A stretch of 64,000 nt of DNA from assembly GCF_017877135.1 (NCBI RefSeq), contig NZ_JAGIPH010000014.1, forward strand, positions 1 to 64,000, in the 5' to 3' direction. Below, piece by piece: positions 52,901-61,296 of this stretch. This DNA is from Neorhizobium galegae. GTDB lineage: Bacteria > Pseudomonadota > Alphaproteobacteria > Rhizobiales > Rhizobiaceae. Within the stretch, counting starts at the first letter, position 1; the number at the start of each line of letters is the position of its first letter. The notes beneath the pieces are model-generated. The model did no database searches and was not told where the DNA came from. It saw only the letters and a program-made list of their open reading frames with translations. The translations under genes were made by a program, and so were the position numbers.

Positions 52901-53877
52901 TCGCGGCCGGAGACGGTGATGCTGCCACCCTTGCCTGTACCCGAGGAGACATCGACCTTGCCGCGGATCGAAACCTTGCCACCTTCGCCGCCGCCGATAC
53001 TGATGGCGCCATTGCGCCCGCCGATCGATTTCGCTTCCGTCACGCCGGCAATGTTGACCGCTTGTCTTGCTGCCTCGCGGGCCGTTGCCGCCGAGATGAC
53101 GATGCGTCCGCCATCGGCGGATAGCCGGCCGTTATGCACGATCAGCGGGTCCTCGCCGGCTGTCGGGTCGGGCACGGCAACCTGCAGGAAGCCGTCGCCC
53201 GATACATCGAGTGTCGCCTGCTGGCCCGCACCGAGGCCGACCCGGCCGAGAGGGACCGAAACCAGACCGTCATTGCGGACCCTCCGACCGAGAAGCGCGG
53301 CATACCCGCCGGATCCGACGGCTATTTCGCCTTCATTCACCACCGAACCGGCTCTATCCGTGCCGGAAAAGGTGCGCCGGCCCGCCATGAAGTCGTCGTC
53401 ACCGATGTCGAGCGACGAGGCAACGAAACCGCCACCCGCCTTGATCTTTCCGCTTGGCGTGATGGCAATGCCGTTTGGATTGACGAGATAGATCTGGCCG
53501 TTGCCGGAAAGACGTCCGGCGATGGTCGAGGCGGTGCTGCCGTTGACGCGATTGAGAATGGCAGAGGATGTATCGGGCTGCACGAAGGTCACTCCGTGGC
53601 CGGCACCGATGGAAAAGCTGTTCCAGTTGACGATCGCGTTATGCGACGACTGGTTCACTGTCATCTCGTTACCACCGGTTCTGATGGTGGCGCTGCCGGC
53701 TACGACGGTCGGCGCCACCGGCAGCGAATCGGCTCTGGCGGCCGCACCTGGCATGAACAGGCCGCCCGAGAGACCGACTGCGCCGGCAAGGGCCGTCTGG
53801 CACAGCATCTGCCGGCGCAGAGTGCGGCGTTGTGCTAAAGGCGGGGTGGACATCGTCAGTCGCGTGACCGGTTTCAT
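49966..53877 (-). CDS. Two-partner secretion exoprotein (filamentous haemagglutinin-like, TpsA) with GLUG and MBG domains
   Basis: 1303 residues. A long signal region (to about 49, ending AAARAD) leads to the TPS/haemagglutination-activity domain (about 50-180), with NQSSHNAIVNWNSFSIG and the NPNGI motif. A serine/glycine-rich beta-helix follows. Residues about 700-950 are GLUG-type repeats (GGLVGYN..G, SYATG.V.G) and about 1010-1150 an MBG-type domain (AVYGDTPTASLYGSG). Then come a proline-rich linker near 1165 and a glutamine-rich tail. It would be exported and displayed for adhesion or aggregation. The tpsB-like transporter gene is just upstream on the same strand. The gene is large but intact. 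Confidence 0.9.
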   Translation of the reverse strand: MKPVTRLTMSTPPLAQRRTLRRQMLCQTALAGAVGLSGGLFMPGAAARADSLPVAPTVVAGSATIRTGGNEMTVNQSSHNAIVNWNSFSIGAGHGVTFVQPDTSSAILNRVNGSTASTIAGRLSGNGQIYLVNPNGIAITPSGKIKAGGGFVASSLDIGDDDFMAGRRTFSGTDRAGSVVNEGEIAVGSGGYAALLGRRVRNDGLVSVPLGRVGLGAGQQATLDVSGDGFLQVAVPDPTAGEDPLIVHNGRLSADGGRIVISAATAREAARQAVNIAGVTEAKSIGGRNGAISIGGGEGGKVSIRGKVDVSSGTGKGGSITVSGRDVALSGATLDASGREDGGDVRVGGNRKGAAGLQTAATTSVDAASVIRADATGSGTGGQIVIWSDLATNYAGTLSARGKGSGAGGEAEVSGKAGLDFIGAVDLSAESGVFGNLLLDPYNVTISSAASTNASGVTPTGNDSIINVATLQNALANANVTISTGSEGSAGNQAGDILVASDLMWNQGTRLTLSAYRNIALNANLSGGGGASVVLRADNAGTGTGTVTVAGDRRITADGGVSIYYNPAGKDAGSVNTDSYLNLPDFSGIGGTRTAVTAYALVNTIYDLQNVRNNKTANYALGRDIDAGVTHDWSSGFLSIGGNRTMGFSGTFDGLSHVITDLYIGRQPLMGYGSTGLFGLTANSALIRNIGLVDVEVEGNSSNDIGALVGAHYGRIENAYSTGSVTSDGIDILRAFNTGGLVGYLGGTIDNSYSTASVRSGTYVGGLVGYNAGGTISRSYATGPVSGQEVVGGLVGGNSLGAVSTSWATGTVRGDFLVGGLAGINVGGQITQSFATGDVRGTVDAVGGLVGKNYDGERDGVIYGGNISQSYARGSVAGGTKVGGLVGWNVATVTQSYATGSATGSQQVGGLIGLHSGSLAETYSAGEVQGNSEQGGLVGASNGGRVTSSYWDILGSSLSTSAGGVGLSSQAMQDNNSFTGFDGTVWAPASAGYAPELFGVSGVVGVRETAVYGDTPTASLYGSGVWNTLSGTYQGVGRTTGVGSYDIDLTGMQGQFRGGGSTRFVSLGATVTPRTLVIAANNQTRDVGATNPPLSYSVGGMGLVNGDSLSGALATSASTGSGAGTYAITRGSLTASANYSLQFIGGTLTVRTVTRPPTTPPSEPPSPAAQPPRVNTPSTSTLEQELSAQSTGLGQPSADQIVTDFIQQMANNQQSQAASSSQQSGTKTPDDVLGEVMLQVAAQMRAQALAESQQGRSQPIQQRPGADSSLQQSASVSFVQSIIQGIVGVVGMQLKQPPLNKLR

Positions 53878-53943
53878 GATCTTCCTCCTGTGGGGCGAGC
53901 CGTTTGAGGGCCCCGTAATGGTTTCGGGAAGTCCGTGTCCCGG

Positions 53944-55680
53944 CTAGAACCTGAACACCGTATTGAGAAGCAGCCGGTTGCTTTGATCTTCGCCGTCCGC
54001 CCAACCATGCGCATATTCCAGGGTCAGCAGGCTGTTGCCCGCGAGCGGCGTCTCGGCAAGATTGAGCTTTATGCCAAGGCCGAGCGAGGCGCCGCGGATG
54101 ACCTTGTGCTCCAGTGCCGTCGGCGCGGCCAGTTCCACGATCCCGGCCGCGGCAAAGACATAGGGTGCCCAGACACCATCCATCAGCCGATCCGGCGATC
54201 GTGAGACCAGCGGCATCGGAAGGGCGAGGTCGAGGCGCGCCATCACACCGCTATCGCCCTGCAGGCTGCTTGAGTCGAACGAGGACAGGGCACCGCTTCC
54301 CCCAAGACCGATCTGTTCCGACGAGGGGAGCGCCTGGCCGAACGAGGCCTGACCGCGCACCGCCGCGGTAAAGTCCAGCCGCTTCAGAAGGGCCTGCCGG
54401 TAACGCAGGCTGGCGTCCAGCTTCTGAAAATCGGGCTCCGCGCCGGCACGCGTCAGCGGCAGGTCCGCGGTGGCGCTGCGGGCCCCGAGCGCATCCAGGC
54501 CAAAGGAAGCCGTGACGCGCCCATCGATGCTGGCGCTCGCAGCGGTCAGTGAATCAAAACTCTGGCCCAGGCGCACAACCCGGAGCGAATCCCTGGTGAA
54601 CGGACTCCCGGTGCCGCCAAAGTCGAGCGTCTGTCTTTCGTCGATGACGTCGAGACTGAGTTCTGTGGCGGTATTGAACGCGCGGGAGCGGATCCACTGG
54701 TAGGACAGACGCGTCGACAGACGCCGATAGTGGTCGTCGATCTCCAGAAGATCGTCATTGTCCGGCCTGTTGCGCGAGTCGGTCGCCTCGACATTCAGCG
54801 CCATGCCATCGAAGCCAAGCGGCAGGAGAATGCCGGCAACCATCTGTCTGTTGCGCGGATACTCTGCAAAAAGATGGCCGTCGGTCAGGCCGGGATAGCC
54901 GCTGAACCGAAAGTAGCTGATCTCGCCGAGGCCGGCGAGATTGTTCAGATCCGCACCGATGCCGACCGTATAGTCGCCGAGTGCATCGGATTGTCCGTTG
55001 CCGGCCGACAGGGTCACCGCCACAGGATCATAGCGGCCCTCCAGCACCAGAATGGCAGCCCCGGTCTTGTCCCCGGCCTTGATGGTCGAGCGTAGCGCGA
55101 GCCCCGGCGTATCGCCGGCGAGAAGCAACTGCCGTTCGATCTGTGCGCGCGTGATGCCCGTTCGTCCGACGAGCGGCGCGGCATAGGCATCGACACGCGG
55201 CCGGACGCCGGCCGGCACCCCTGTCGTGTCGACCCTCTGGATGAAACCGTCGGTGACCAGCAGCCGCAGCGGGGCATGATCAACGATGGTCTGGGGCGGC
55301 AGGGAGACGCGCACCAGAACATAGCCGGCCTCCGCATAGGCCCGTTCCAGATCGCGCGCCGCGGCAAACAGATCGGCCCCCGAAACCCGGTGTCCCCTGA
55401 GGCGGGCCTCGATCTCGCGCGTGGTGGCCGCCATGGCCGGCAATCCACCCTCGACCTCAAGGCCGGCAGGCGTGACGAAAAGCTGTTCGGCGCCCGGCGG
55501 CGTTTCCAGCCCGTTGCTTGCCAGCAGTTCGAGCCCACCTCCCGGACGCTGCAGGTTCGGCGCATAGGTCGGCGCGACGAGTTGACCGGCCGTCTGGCCA
55601 AGCGCTGCCAGCGGGGCAACGGCGATGGCGAACGAGGTGGCAAGCAGCAGGCGCAGATGCGGACGTGAAATTGCGGTCAT
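53944..55680 (-). CDS. Two-partner secretion outer-membrane transporter (TpsB, ShlB/FhaC type)
   Basis: 578 residues from ATG 55680, with a signal peptide ending ALGQ. Two POTRA-like domains follow; the second includes ALRSTIKAGDKTGAAILVLEG. A C-terminal beta-barrel ends in phenylalanine (NTVFRF), the outer-membrane sorting signal. The barrel contains the expected GYPGLTDGHLF-type segment in place of the VRGY motif. It secretes the adhesin encoded 66 bp downstream. The frame is open back to 55806, but ATG 55680 starts directly at the signal peptide. Confidence 0.9.
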   Translation of the reverse strand: MTAISRPHLRLLLATSFAIAVAPLAALGQTAGQLVAPTYAPNLQRPGGGLELLASNGLETPPGAEQLFVTPAGLEVEGGLPAMAATTREIEARLRGHRVSGADLFAAARDLERAYAEAGYVLVRVSLPPQTIVDHAPLRLLVTDGFIQRVDTTGVPAGVRPRVDAYAAPLVGRTGITRAQIERQLLLAGDTPGLALRSTIKAGDKTGAAILVLEGRYDPVAVTLSAGNGQSDALGDYTVGIGADLNNLAGLGEISYFRFSGYPGLTDGHLFAEYPRNRQMVAGILLPLGFDGMALNVEATDSRNRPDNDDLLEIDDHYRRLSTRLSYQWIRSRAFNTATELSLDVIDERQTLDFGGTGSPFTRDSLRVVRLGQSFDSLTAASASIDGRVTASFGLDALGARSATADLPLTRAGAEPDFQKLDASLRYRQALLKRLDFTAAVRGQASFGQALPSSEQIGLGGSGALSSFDSSSLQGDSGVMARLDLALPMPLVSRSPDRLMDGVWAPYVFAAAGIVELAAPTALEHKVIRGASLGLGIKLNLAETPLAGNSLLTLEYAHGWADGEDQSNRLLLNTVFRF

Positions 55681-55851
55681 CAGGCTCTCGACGATGATGG
55701 CGGACGGAACCGGCTCCGAACGACGGCAGCCATCCGCCGGAAGGGTCGGCGCGGATGGATCCGCAGTGATGAGCCGTCCCCCTGTGGACCTCTGGCATGC
55801 CTGCAACTTCTAGAAGGGGGCACAGGGCATGGAAAAGTCTAAACTCTGCCG

Positions 55852-55874
55852 CTATTCAGTCTGGCTATGAATAG
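55852..55874. promoter_or_regulatory. Inverted repeat in the TpsB/regulator divergent region
   Basis: CTATTCA (55852-55858) and TGAATAG (55868-55874) form a perfect 7-bp inverted repeat with a 9-nt spacer. It sits roughly midway between the divergent tpsB and double winged-helix genes. The 341-bp interval otherwise has no gene; the AT-rich stretch 55915-55965 may hold the promoters. Confidence 0.45.
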
Positions 55875-56021
55875 AGAGGCGAGGGCGGTTGCCTTGCCTG
55901 CCCAGTCTGTCTTTTGTGACGAATGCTTTGCCAAGATATATCGTTCGCCGAATAATGTCGGTTGTGCGGTGCAGCAGCGCGGTTATCGCCATCGGCGAAG
56001 GGATTGGGGAGGGTGACATTC

Positions 56022-56966
56022 ATGCAGTCGAGGCGAGACAGCATTCCGGGTGATACGGTGCTGTACCACACCGTTTCTGCCTATCGAGACCGGGATGTGT
56101 GGCTGCGGGCCGCCGCGTTTCTGGCGCTGCCGGACTTTCCGGAGGCTCTGCTCGATTATTGCCGGCTGATGTGCGCGCCGCCGGACCTCCACTGGCCGGC
56201 GACCAAGATTTTCGGCCAGAAGATCCGGTATATCACCTGCTACTGTCTGATCGGGAACTATGCCCGGTCACTCGACGATCCGGCCTTCGTTCCAAGCCTT
56301 AGCGCACTGCAGGCGGTCGTTCCCGCAAGCCCTCGCCAGGTGGCCGACCAGATCCGGGGCCTCAGGGCGGGCGGTTATGTACAGACCCGGCGTGACGGGC
56401 AGGACGCCCGTGCCCTGCATCTGGTCCCAAGCCCGTCGCTCGTACGGGAGATTGCCCGTTCGCCGCTATCGGCCCTCCAGGTCGCAGAGGCGATCACGCC
56501 TGGAGCCGACAGGCTGCATTTGCGCCTCCTCGAGGATCCCGACGTGCTATGCCGCCTGCTTGGCCTGTCGACCCGGCAGTTTCATGCGCAGGACATCCTG
56601 TTTCGTCCGTTTCCGACCATCGTCAGCTTCAGCGGTCGCGATGCCGGCTACCTGATCCTGACAGCCGTGGTGGGTGCTGCCTTGGCCCGCGGCTGCGGCG
56701 ATGAACGCTGGGACGTGTCGCTCAGCTATCACGCCATGGCGCGTCGCTTTCAGGTCTCGCGCCAGCATATAGGCAACCTCTATGCCGAAGGAGAGGCCGC
56801 CGGCCTGTTCCGGGTCGTCAATGGCAGGCTCGAAGATATGTCCCCGGAGCTGCTTCTGGAGTTTCGCACATTCGTGGCGGGACAGATGGCCCATTATCGC
56901 GCGATGGCGGAGCTTCTGCCTGTGCCTGTGCCTGGCGGGGCGGCTTCGTCGCCGAGCAGCCCATAG
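56022..56966 (+). CDS. Putative regulator with two winged-helix-like segments
   Basis: 314 residues from ATG 56022, preceded by GGGGAGG. I do not recognise a named family. Two stretches look like winged helices. The first is SPRQVADQIRGLRAGGYVQTRRDGQDARA, near residues 105-135. The second is AMARRFQVSRQHIGNLYAEGEAAGLFRVV, near 240-270. Each has a recognition helix and a wing with polar residues. The N-terminus carries a Tyr/Arg-rich DTVLYHTVSAYRDRDVW segment. It is divergent from the secretion pair, so control of adhesin expression is a reasonable inference. Confidence 0.6.
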   Translation: MQSRRDSIPGDTVLYHTVSAYRDRDVWLRAAAFLALPDFPEALLDYCRLMCAPPDLHWPATKIFGQKIRYITCYCLIGNYARSLDDPAFVPSLSALQAVVPASPRQVADQIRGLRAGGYVQTRRDGQDARALHLVPSPSLVREIARSPLSALQVAEAITPGADRLHLRLLEDPDVLCRLLGLSTRQFHAQDILFRPFPTIVSFSGRDAGYLILTAVVGAALARGCGDERWDVSLSYHAMARRFQVSRQHIGNLYAEGEAAGLFRVVNGRLEDMSPELLLEFRTFVAGQMAHYRAMAELLPVPVPGGAASSPSSP

Positions 56967-57041
56967 AACGAGGCTGGCTTCGGGCCATGAGCGGCGGGTC
57001 AAAGACCGCCAACCCGATCGCCTTTCCGGATGTCCAATGCC

Positions 57042-58361
57042 CTATGCGTAGCGGGACAGCATTTCGACAACCGGTAACCGAACGCGCAATTTCAGGGCGA
57101 GAAGCGCCATGCCGGTTATCTTTCGCTGCAAAAACATCTTGTCCGGAGACGGCAACGTCCAGAGAGACCGGTCCGCGAAGAGCGATTGCGACCTCTCACG
57201 CACGGCAACGAGCGGTCCGCGGTCGCTGAAATCGACCAGGCCTTCCGGCGCCTGAAGCACGTATTCCAGCACTGTCGACATCATTTCGTCGAGCATGCGG
57301 CCATGGCGTGCGACTTGCGCCGACGAGAGATAGCCCATGTCGAGGAAAGCCGCGCGGACCGTTTCGTTCCTGCCGCTCAGGATCGCCTGCAACAGCCTGC
57401 GATAGGATTCGGCACTATCGGGCATGACAGGCCGCACGGCGCCGAAATCGAGAAGCGCGATGCGCCCATCCTCGGGCCGCCAGAGGTAGTTCCCGAAGTT
57501 CGGGTCGGTCTGCATTACGCCGAATGTGAAGAGTTCGGAGAGGGCGAGATCGGCAAGCGCCCGCATGGCGGTCTCGCGCGTTGCCTCCGGCACCACCGCG
57601 AGCCGCTCGATTGGAACGCCTTCGACAAAGTCCATCGGAAGCACCGTGGGACGCAGGAGTTCTTCCACAGGCGCTGGAACCACGAAGCGGGCATCTCCGG
57701 CAAGCAGCGCGCGAAACCGGCGCATCTGTTCGGCCTCGCGTAGATAATCTGCCTCCTCGTGCAACTGGCGCCTGGCTTCGGCCAGATGCTGCGCGAGGTC
57801 GAGCCCGGCGGGAACGAGACCGGAGAGCCGCAGAAATGTCGCGACATTGTCGATATCGGAATCGATGCTGCGGGCGACGCCGGGATATTGAACCTTCACA
57901 GCCACGGAACGACCTGAGATGAGCACGGCCCGATGAACCTGTCCGATCGATGCGGCAGCCATTGGCGTTACGTCAAAGCGGCTGAAATGGCGCCGCCAAT
58001 CCGGACCCCAGGCGCTTGCGAGACTCGCGGAAAGCTGGCCGGGCGACATGAAGTGCGCCGATGACCGCAACTGGGAGAAGATCGCCTGCAGTTCCGGTGG
58101 CAAAAACTCGCCTGGATCAAGCGACACCATCTGCCCCAGCTTCATCGCCGCGCCGCGCATGCGCGACAGCTGGTCCGCAGCCTTGCGTGCATTCGACGGC
58201 GTCAGAAGAAGATCGCGCAGATGCGGTCGCTCACCCTTCGCCAGACGGCTCAGCCCTTCCGACACCACGCCCGAGGCGACGCCGCCTGCGATCTGGCCGA
58301 GTGCCGCAAGCCGGTTCAGTCGACCCTGTGGCACGGGCCGGTAGCGATCCCTGTCGCTCAT
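57042..58361 (-). CDS. AarF/UbiB/ABC1-family kinase-like protein
   Basis: 439 residues from ATG 58361, whose codon overlaps the previous stop (ATGA). ABC1 signatures are clear: a KxGQ motif in RGAAMKLGQM near residue 96, AAASIGQVHRA with the alanine-rich loop, VAVKVQYPGV with the ATP-binding lysine, QTDPNFGNYL in the catalytic loop and LLDFGAVRPV. The catalytic loop starts with Q and has N where HxDPHxGN is usual, as in some AarF proteins. The family supports ubiquinone synthesis or lipid handling. The longer frame to 58484 overlaps the DCC gene and is not preferred. Confidence 0.9.
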   Translation of the reverse strand: MSDRDRYRPVPQGRLNRLAALGQIAGGVASGVVSEGLSRLAKGERPHLRDLLLTPSNARKAADQLSRMRGAAMKLGQMVSLDPGEFLPPELQAIFSQLRSSAHFMSPGQLSASLASAWGPDWRRHFSRFDVTPMAAASIGQVHRAVLISGRSVAVKVQYPGVARSIDSDIDNVATFLRLSGLVPAGLDLAQHLAEARRQLHEEADYLREAEQMRRFRALLAGDARFVVPAPVEELLRPTVLPMDFVEGVPIERLAVVPEATRETAMRALADLALSELFTFGVMQTDPNFGNYLWRPEDGRIALLDFGAVRPVMPDSAESYRRLLQAILSGRNETVRAAFLDMGYLSSAQVARHGRMLDEMMSTVLEYVLQAPEGLVDFSDRGPLVAVRERSQSLFADRSLWTLPSPDKMFLQRKITGMALLALKLRVRLPVVEMLSRYA

Positions 58362-58701
58362 GAGACCAACCTCAGACGGGGACGCAGGCGCAGAAAGCCG
58401 AGATAGGCCGCCTCGAACACGGGCCTCGCCCACGGCAGATCCGCGAGGATGCCTAGTGGCCGCAGCATCGGGATCGCCCGCCACATGGCGGCGAAGGCCC
58501 GCGCGCCTGAGAAGAGGCGTCCATTTTCGGACGCATGGAACCGAGCGAGAAGCGCTGCTCTATCGATGGGACAGGCCGTCGTCGCGTTGGACACATCGAT
58601 GAAACAGATCGCGCCGCGACGGTCCAGCCTGCGCATCAGGACGATCTCGCGGCGGCAGAGCGGACAGGCTCCATCAAAAACACGGTCACGGATGGCGTCA
58701 A
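58358..58701 (-). pseudogene. DCC-family (DUF393) thiol-disulfide protein, frameshifted
   Basis: A start with TTG at 58701 gives TPSVTVF and then shifts frame at a run of five T (about 58676-58680). The other frame continues FDGACPLCRREIVLMRRLDR and ends LRLRPRLRLVS at 58358. Adding one T in the run restores the family pattern VTVFFDGACPLC with the C-x-x-C active site. The gene is therefore either decayed or misread at the homopolymer. Without the shift only 92 residues from ATG 58636 would be made, lacking the cysteine motif. It lies in an operon between the photolyase-like gene and the AarF-like kinase, with tight overlaps. Confidence 0.7.
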
Positions 58702-58702
58702 G

Positions 58703-59887
58703 TCAGTCTCTCCCGCAACGAACCAGCGCCGGGATCTTCTCCCTGAGCGCGAAAAACCCTTTCCGGCAATGGGGCCATGTGCGCCGGTCCCAATCGTGCA
58801 TGTATTCCGTAAAGAGCACACCGCGTGTGGGCCCCTCGACCTGTGACGGCATCAGGACATCCGCCACGGGCCCCACAGGAAGAAACGCGGTTGTGACCTG
58901 GCTACATCCCGCCGCATGGGCCTTGGCCAGCAGGTGGGCCGGCTCCACGATTCCAAGACAGTCTGCTTCCGGCTAGGCTTTGCAGGCGCGCTCCATGCCG
59001 TCGGCCATGGCCATTCGATCCCATGTGTTGCAGCCGTCGATGCAGGCGATGGCGCGGACGGGCAGTCCGTGCATCTCCTGCGACGTCTCCGGTGAAAGAT
59101 CTTCCGAGGTCAACAGCAGAAGCGTCGGCGCAGACGGGTTGGGGCGAGCAAAAGGACGGACGGCGGCAGGTTGCGGCGTCTGCAGGCTATCTGTGGGAAT
59201 GATGGCCGTGTGCGCCAGTCCCGTCGGCGAAAAGCGGCCGTTTGTCATGGACCGGATACGGCCGGCATCAGCAAGATAGACCTTGCCGACCGTATGAAGA
59301 CCCGCCACCCAGCGCCACGACAGCGTGTTGGATGCAGGATCTGCATCGATCAGCCTGTCGAACAGAAAGGCGGCGCCGAGTTCCCACGGGAGCCCGAGGG
59401 TAAAAATCCAGATCGAAGCGAACTGCATCCGCGCCCAGTTGTGAAGATAGCCTGTGACGTTCAGTTCCTCGACCCAGGCGTCGAAACAATCGATGCCCGT
59501 GCGCGCGTCAATCGCTGCCTCATGCCGCAGTCGGAGATCGGCAGACGCATCGAGGCGATCTTTTGCCCGCTCCAACGCCGCGCGATAGTTCGGCCACAGC
59601 GTCGGGCGCTGTTCTAGCCAACCCTTCCAGTAGCTACGCCAGAACACCTCGCTGACAAACTTCTCGGCCGATGCGAGATCATGGTGCGCGAGGACAGTCT
59701 CGATGATCTCCGCTTCCGTGATGAGCCGCCGACGCACAGCGGGCGAAAGCCGGGATACGTGCACATGGCGACCCTTCCCTTGATCCTTGTTGCGCAGGCG
59801 CGCGTAAGCTCGCCCTGCCGTGGGGAGGAACGATTGCAGACGTTGAAAGGCATCGGCCCGGCTGAGAGGAAAACCGGCTTCTGTCAT
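58703..59887 (-). pseudogene. Photolyase/cryptochrome-like FAD-binding protein interrupted by an amber codon
   Basis: The first 304 residues form a photolyase FAD-binding domain. Recognisable pieces are VSEVFWRSYWKGWL, EELNVTGYLHNWARMQFASI and ASNTLSWRWVAGLHTVGKVYLA. A TAG at 58973-58975 interrupts the frame after ERACKA. The same frame then continues for about 90 codons (PEADCLGIVEPAHLLAKAHAAGC..., YMHDWDRRTWPHCRKGFF) to TGA at 58703. The continuation looks like coding sequence of the same protein. The photolyase N-terminal antenna domain is absent, as in some FAD-domain-only relatives. It may be a recent nonsense mutation or, less likely, a readthrough product. It is first in an operon with DCC and AarF genes. 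Confidence 0.7.
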
Positions 59888-60171
59888 TCTCAGGACCCTC
59901 CCTCATGACGTTCGCTTCAAGTCACATATCGGGCTGCAGCCGACGACTTCATACCGTTTCTTCTACGACAAACGCGATGAGATGGACCAAGCGCGTGTCC
60001 GCGATTTGAAAAGCGGACCGAATTCGATGGGTGGCTCATGGAGCGTCCAGCAGGAGTGCGTCAGCGATGTTGCGTCCGGACCGCGTGAAAACAAAGAGGT
60101 GGAACACGTCAGGTGATCCGGTTTTCCCCCGAAATGCTCCAGATTGCCGTCCGCAACACGGGGACCTCGGA
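59888..60171. other. Gene-free stretch between the photolyase-like gene and the IS5 relic
   Basis: Short open frames here lack domains. It must contain the promoter of the minus-strand photolyase-like operon. I see no clear operator. Confidence 0.4.
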
Positions 60172-60354
60172 ATGGTGGCGAAGCGATATGAACGGAGCGA
60201 TGGACATTGGGACAAGATCGCTTCCCTGCCTCCTCGAAAAGCTGGCGATCCCGGTCGGACCGTGACTGATAACAGCGTTCTCATCCAAGGTTACATCTGA
60301 GCCCTGGGCTCGGGCGTGCATCGGCGTGACCTGCCGGAGCATTGCGGCAATTGG
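60172..60354 (+). mobile_element. IS5-family transposase relic
   Basis: From ATG 60172 the frame reads AKRYERSDGHWDKIASLPP, then AGDPGRTVTDNSVLIQGYI, then TGA where the family has a tryptophan (TGG). It continues in frame with SGVHRRDLPEHCGNW. These are the N-terminal DUF4096 segments of IS5-family transposases (RYELSDxQWxRI, PGRTxxDN, GxPWRDLPExxGNW). The catalytic part is missing, so it is a dead fragment. The remainder to 60501 shows no gene. Confidence 0.75.
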
Positions 60355-60501
60355 CCGTTATCCCGAACACCATTGGTCAGGCACTGGCAAAGCCTGCCCG
60401 CAGGCCGCACGCAGTGACGTGCGGGCCGTCACGGCCGCCAGAGGGGCGAGGGCGCGGGATGTCACTGCCGATGACTTTTCCAGATACGCGCCCCATCCTC
60501 T

Positions 60502-61296
60502 CTACTGATGCTGGATCGCGCTCAGCCCGCCGTCCACCGTCAGGCAGGCGGCGTTCATGAAGCGGCATTCGTCGGAGATCATGAAGACGGCGGCAAGCGC
60601 GATTTCGGCGATCGTCGCGATGCGGCCCTGCGGATGCAGCCTCATCGTTTGCGCGCGCGCCGCCTCCTTATCCGGAAAGCTGTTCCAGTAGTCGACCACC
60701 TTCTGCGTCTCGACATAGCCGGGTGCCAGCGCGTTCACCCGGATGCCGCGATCGGCATATTCGATGCCGAGCGACCGTGTCAGGCCAAGCAGGGCATGCT
60801 TGGCCACAGGATAGGGAAAGGTGTGCGGAATGATCGTGAAGGCATGCGTGGAGGCGATATTGAGGATCGCCCCGCCGCCTTGTTCGATCAGGCCGGGCAG
60901 CACGGCCCGGCAGCAGTTCCAGGCGCCCTTCAGATTGATGTCGAAGCAGCGGTCCCACTCCTCGTCGCGGATGGAGAGCGGTTCGGCGAACACGTTGACG
61001 CCGGCATTGTTGATGAGGGCGTTCGGCTGGCCGATCGCGTCTGCGCCCCGCGCGATGGCCGCCGCGATGCCCGGCGCATCGGCAATGTCGGCTGCGGCGT
61101 GAAATAGCCGCCCAGCCGAGTGGTCGAGGTCTTCGGCGGCGCGGGCAAGGCGCGGGCCGTCGCTGTCGAGCAGGATCAGGCTTGCCTCCTCGGCAAGGCA
61201 GGCGCGTGCAATGCCAAGCCCGATCCCCTGGGCGGCCCCGGTGATGACGATCCGCTTGCCGGCGAGCCGGCCCGGTTTTTCCGCCGCCGTCACCAT
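60502..61296 (-). CDS. Short-chain dehydrogenase/reductase, probably sugar or sugar-acid related
   Basis: 264 residues from ATG 61296, which overlaps the end of the dgoD gene by 7 bp. SDR motifs: TGAAQGIG near residue 20, NNAGVNVF, ASTHAF with the serine, and the active-site YPVAK; the C-terminal ACLTVDGG is typical. Its coupling to D-galactonate dehydratase suggests oxidation of D-galactose or L-arabinose to the lactone, or of a related polyol. The substrate is inferred from context only. Confidence 0.88.
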   Translation of the reverse strand: MVTAAEKPGRLAGKRIVITGAAQGIGLGIARACLAEEASLILLDSDGPRLARAAEDLDHSAGRLFHAAADIADAPGIAAAIARGADAIGQPNALINNAGVNVFAEPLSIRDEEWDRCFDINLKGAWNCCRAVLPGLIEQGGGAILNIASTHAFTIIPHTFPYPVAKHALLGLTRSLGIEYADRGIRVNALAPGYVETQKVVDYWNSFPDKEAARAQTMRLHPQGRIATIAEIALAAVFMISDECRFMNAACLTVDGGLSAIQHQ

